From: Desulfonatronovibrio hydrogenovorans DSM 9292
Lineage (GTDB): Bacteria > Desulfobacterota > Desulfovibrionia > Desulfovibrionales > Desulfonatronovibrionaceae
NCBI RefSeq assembly: GCF_000686525.1
Contig: NZ_JMKT01000012.1
Span: forward strand, 1 to 64,000
Length of the DNA: 64,000 nucleotides
Reading direction: 5' to 3'
In this document: piece by piece, positions 62,948 through 64,000 of the stretch
How the letters are laid out: every line of letters starts with the position of its first letter
Numbering within the stretch: the first letter of the stretch is position 1
Translations under genes and position numbers: made by a program
Notes under the pieces: generated by a model
The model's input: only the letters and a program-made list of their open reading frames with translations
The model's database searches: none
What the model was told of the DNA's origin: nothing

Positions 62948-64000
62948 TCAAATTGCCTGTTTCAGATCATTAAAACCAAGTTTTAACAGGTGGCTGCCCA
63001 AACCGCCCAGGTCAGAGGGAGTGTATCCCAGGACCTGTTTCCAGACCATGTCCGACTCCATGCAGAAATAAAGCTGCCGGGATATTCCACCCTGCCTGAG
63101 CAGGCCTGTGATGAACCGGAACTGCTCGAGCCTGAGGGGAAGCACAAGCCTTGATTTATTGTCCAGCCCGGTTATGAATTCATTGAAAATATATTTGGAT
63201 TCCGGATGATTGTCCTTGATGATTTTTTTCAGTGCCGGCATGAACCTGAATGATCCCATACTGATATAAGCTATGTCTTTGGGGTTCAGGTAGCTGAAGA
63301 TCATTTCAACGGCCCGGGCATAGCCCTTTTCCCATCCCGGGTAGTGAATGACCGGGTCAAAGTGCAGGCAAGCCCGAAAGCCGGCCTGAGCACATTTGCG
63401 GGCGGCCTGGAGTCGATCTTCCAGACAGGAGGCTCCGTGCTCCTCCCTGGCAATGATTTCCGGACTGTTCACTGACCAGGCCGGCAACACCCTGTCCGGC
63501 CTTTTGACCTGCTTCATCCAGGTCAGGTCAATGATCTTGGATTTTAATTCCAGGCAGACATTGGGGTGATCATTCAGGAATGTCACCAGGTCGGCAGCGT
63601 ATCCAGTCAAGTATTCCAGGGCCAGGGAGTCATTGAATTCTCCGGTTCCCACCCGGAAAAGCCGGCCTCTGTCCCTGCCAAAGGTCTGGTCCAGTTCCTT
63701 CCACAAGTCATTCTGGTTGGCCCAGACCTTGATGACCCTGTCCTGAAAGTAGGCCTGCAGGATACAATAGCTGCAGCCAAGGGGGCAGTTTTCTCCGGTA
63801 TGGATAATCTGGTATGCGCAGCACCTGTAATGTTTAGTGCCTGGACAGGGGCGGAGAAACCTGCCCTTATAATGCTTCAGGTAAATGACCAGAGAATTTC
63901 CAGGCTCTGCACTCTCTTTTTCTGTCTGATCCGGATCAAGTAAGACCACAGGAATGCGGGGCAGCTTTTGGAGTATTTTTCTGGTCAGGGGAGAGTCGTG
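62948..64000 (-). CDS. Spore-photoproduct-lyase-like radical-SAM protein, 5' end off window
   Basis: A radical-SAM protein of the SPL family, at least 350 residues. The cluster motif is CPLGCSYC (CX3CX2C) after HTGENCPLG, followed by LQAYFQDRVIKVW, RVGTGEFNDSLALEYLTG, ELKSK, PAWSVNSPEII, ACLHFDPVIHYPGWEKGY and YISMGSFRFMPALKK. The frame stays open past the possible GTG at 63949 to the window edge, reading SPLTRKILQKLPRIPVV, which fits the N-terminal part of SPL proteins, so the gene begins outside. SPL repairs the thymine spore photoproduct in sporulating Firmicutes; in a non-sporing host the substrate is unknown. Confidence 0.88.
   Translation of the reverse strand, partial: HDSPLTRKILQKLPRIPVVLLDPDQTEKESAEPGNSLVIYLKHYKGRFLRPCPGTKHYRCCAYQIIHTGENCPLGCSYCILQAYFQDRVIKVWANQNDLWKELDQTFGRDRGRLFRVGTGEFNDSLALEYLTGYAADLVTFLNDHPNVCLELKSKIIDLTWMKQVKRPDRVLPAWSVNSPEIIAREEHGASCLEDRLQAARKCAQAGFRACLHFDPVIHYPGWEKGYARAVEMIFSYLNPKDIAYISMGSFRFMPALKKIIKDNHPESKYIFNEFITGLDNKSRLVLPLRLEQFRFITGLLRQGGISRQLYFCMESDMVWKQVLGYTPSDLGGLGSHLLKLGFNDLKQAI

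Overview
The window reads as a chromosomal segment of a sulfate-reducing deltaproteobacterium of the order Desulfovibrionales. The pointers are dsrC with both C-terminal arm cysteines, a free-standing desulforedoxin gene, a carbon monoxide dehydrogenase set (cooA-like regulator, cooC, cooF, cooS), futalosine-pathway mqnC, and a siroheme/haem gene order (precorrin-2 dehydrogenase, CcsA/HemX-like, hemA). The genus cannot be fixed from this stretch. No rRNA, transposase, integrase or phage gene is visible.

Left edge (1-6030): the trailer end of a type I-F-like CRISPR array that continues off the window, a lone type I-E-like repeat, then the CO locus. The regulator keeps the haem-ligand histidine of CooA, and a 16-bp palindrome of CooA type (TGTCGGGTTGCCGACA) lies upstream of cooC. 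CooS has the CX2C D-cluster motif. The locus ends with an imperfect hairpin, a 96-bp palindromic intergenic element and a DUF4197 gene.

6 to 14 kb: two convergent radical-SAM genes, both with Tat-like N termini; the second overlaps an 812-residue membrane protein with an embedded spermidine-synthase fold. A CobD-CobQ fusion follows.

14 to 25 kb: groES-groEL under CIRCE control, serS, lolA with a 59-residue cysteine protein, rluB, a J-domain protein, a YkgJ protein, a CoA-binding protein, mqnC, and a sensor kinase with a sigma-54 response regulator.

25 to 38 kb: a GGDEF-EAL protein, an HDOD protein, glutamine synthetase, a KamA-family radical-SAM protein, a cupin, a large hybrid kinase, the desulforedoxin microgene, and the tetrapyrrole operon.

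38 to 49.7 kb: glycosyltransferase 9, moaA, alr, an EamA transporter, a P-type ATPase, a divergent dnaA, a UPF0280 protein, a family 2 glycosyltransferase and a MoaE-like gene.

49.7 to 56 kb: an 862-residue TPR/zinc-knuckle/membrane protein, dsrC, a YcaO-TPR gene, a methyltransferase, and a tRNA Gly-Cys-Gly cluster.

56 to 64 kb: a DUF364 gene, dksA, an NFACT gene, an IscU-like gene, the tig-clpP-clpX set, tRNA-Leu and a spore-photoproduct-lyase-like gene running off the right edge.

The best candidates for something undescribed are the methyltransferase-YcaO-DsrC neighbourhood, the Tat-leader radical-SAM/spermidine-synthase-like cluster, and the TPR protein with a CX2CX4HX4C knuckle. GTG and TTG starts are frequent, so several starts were chosen from the ribosome binding site rather than the first ATG.
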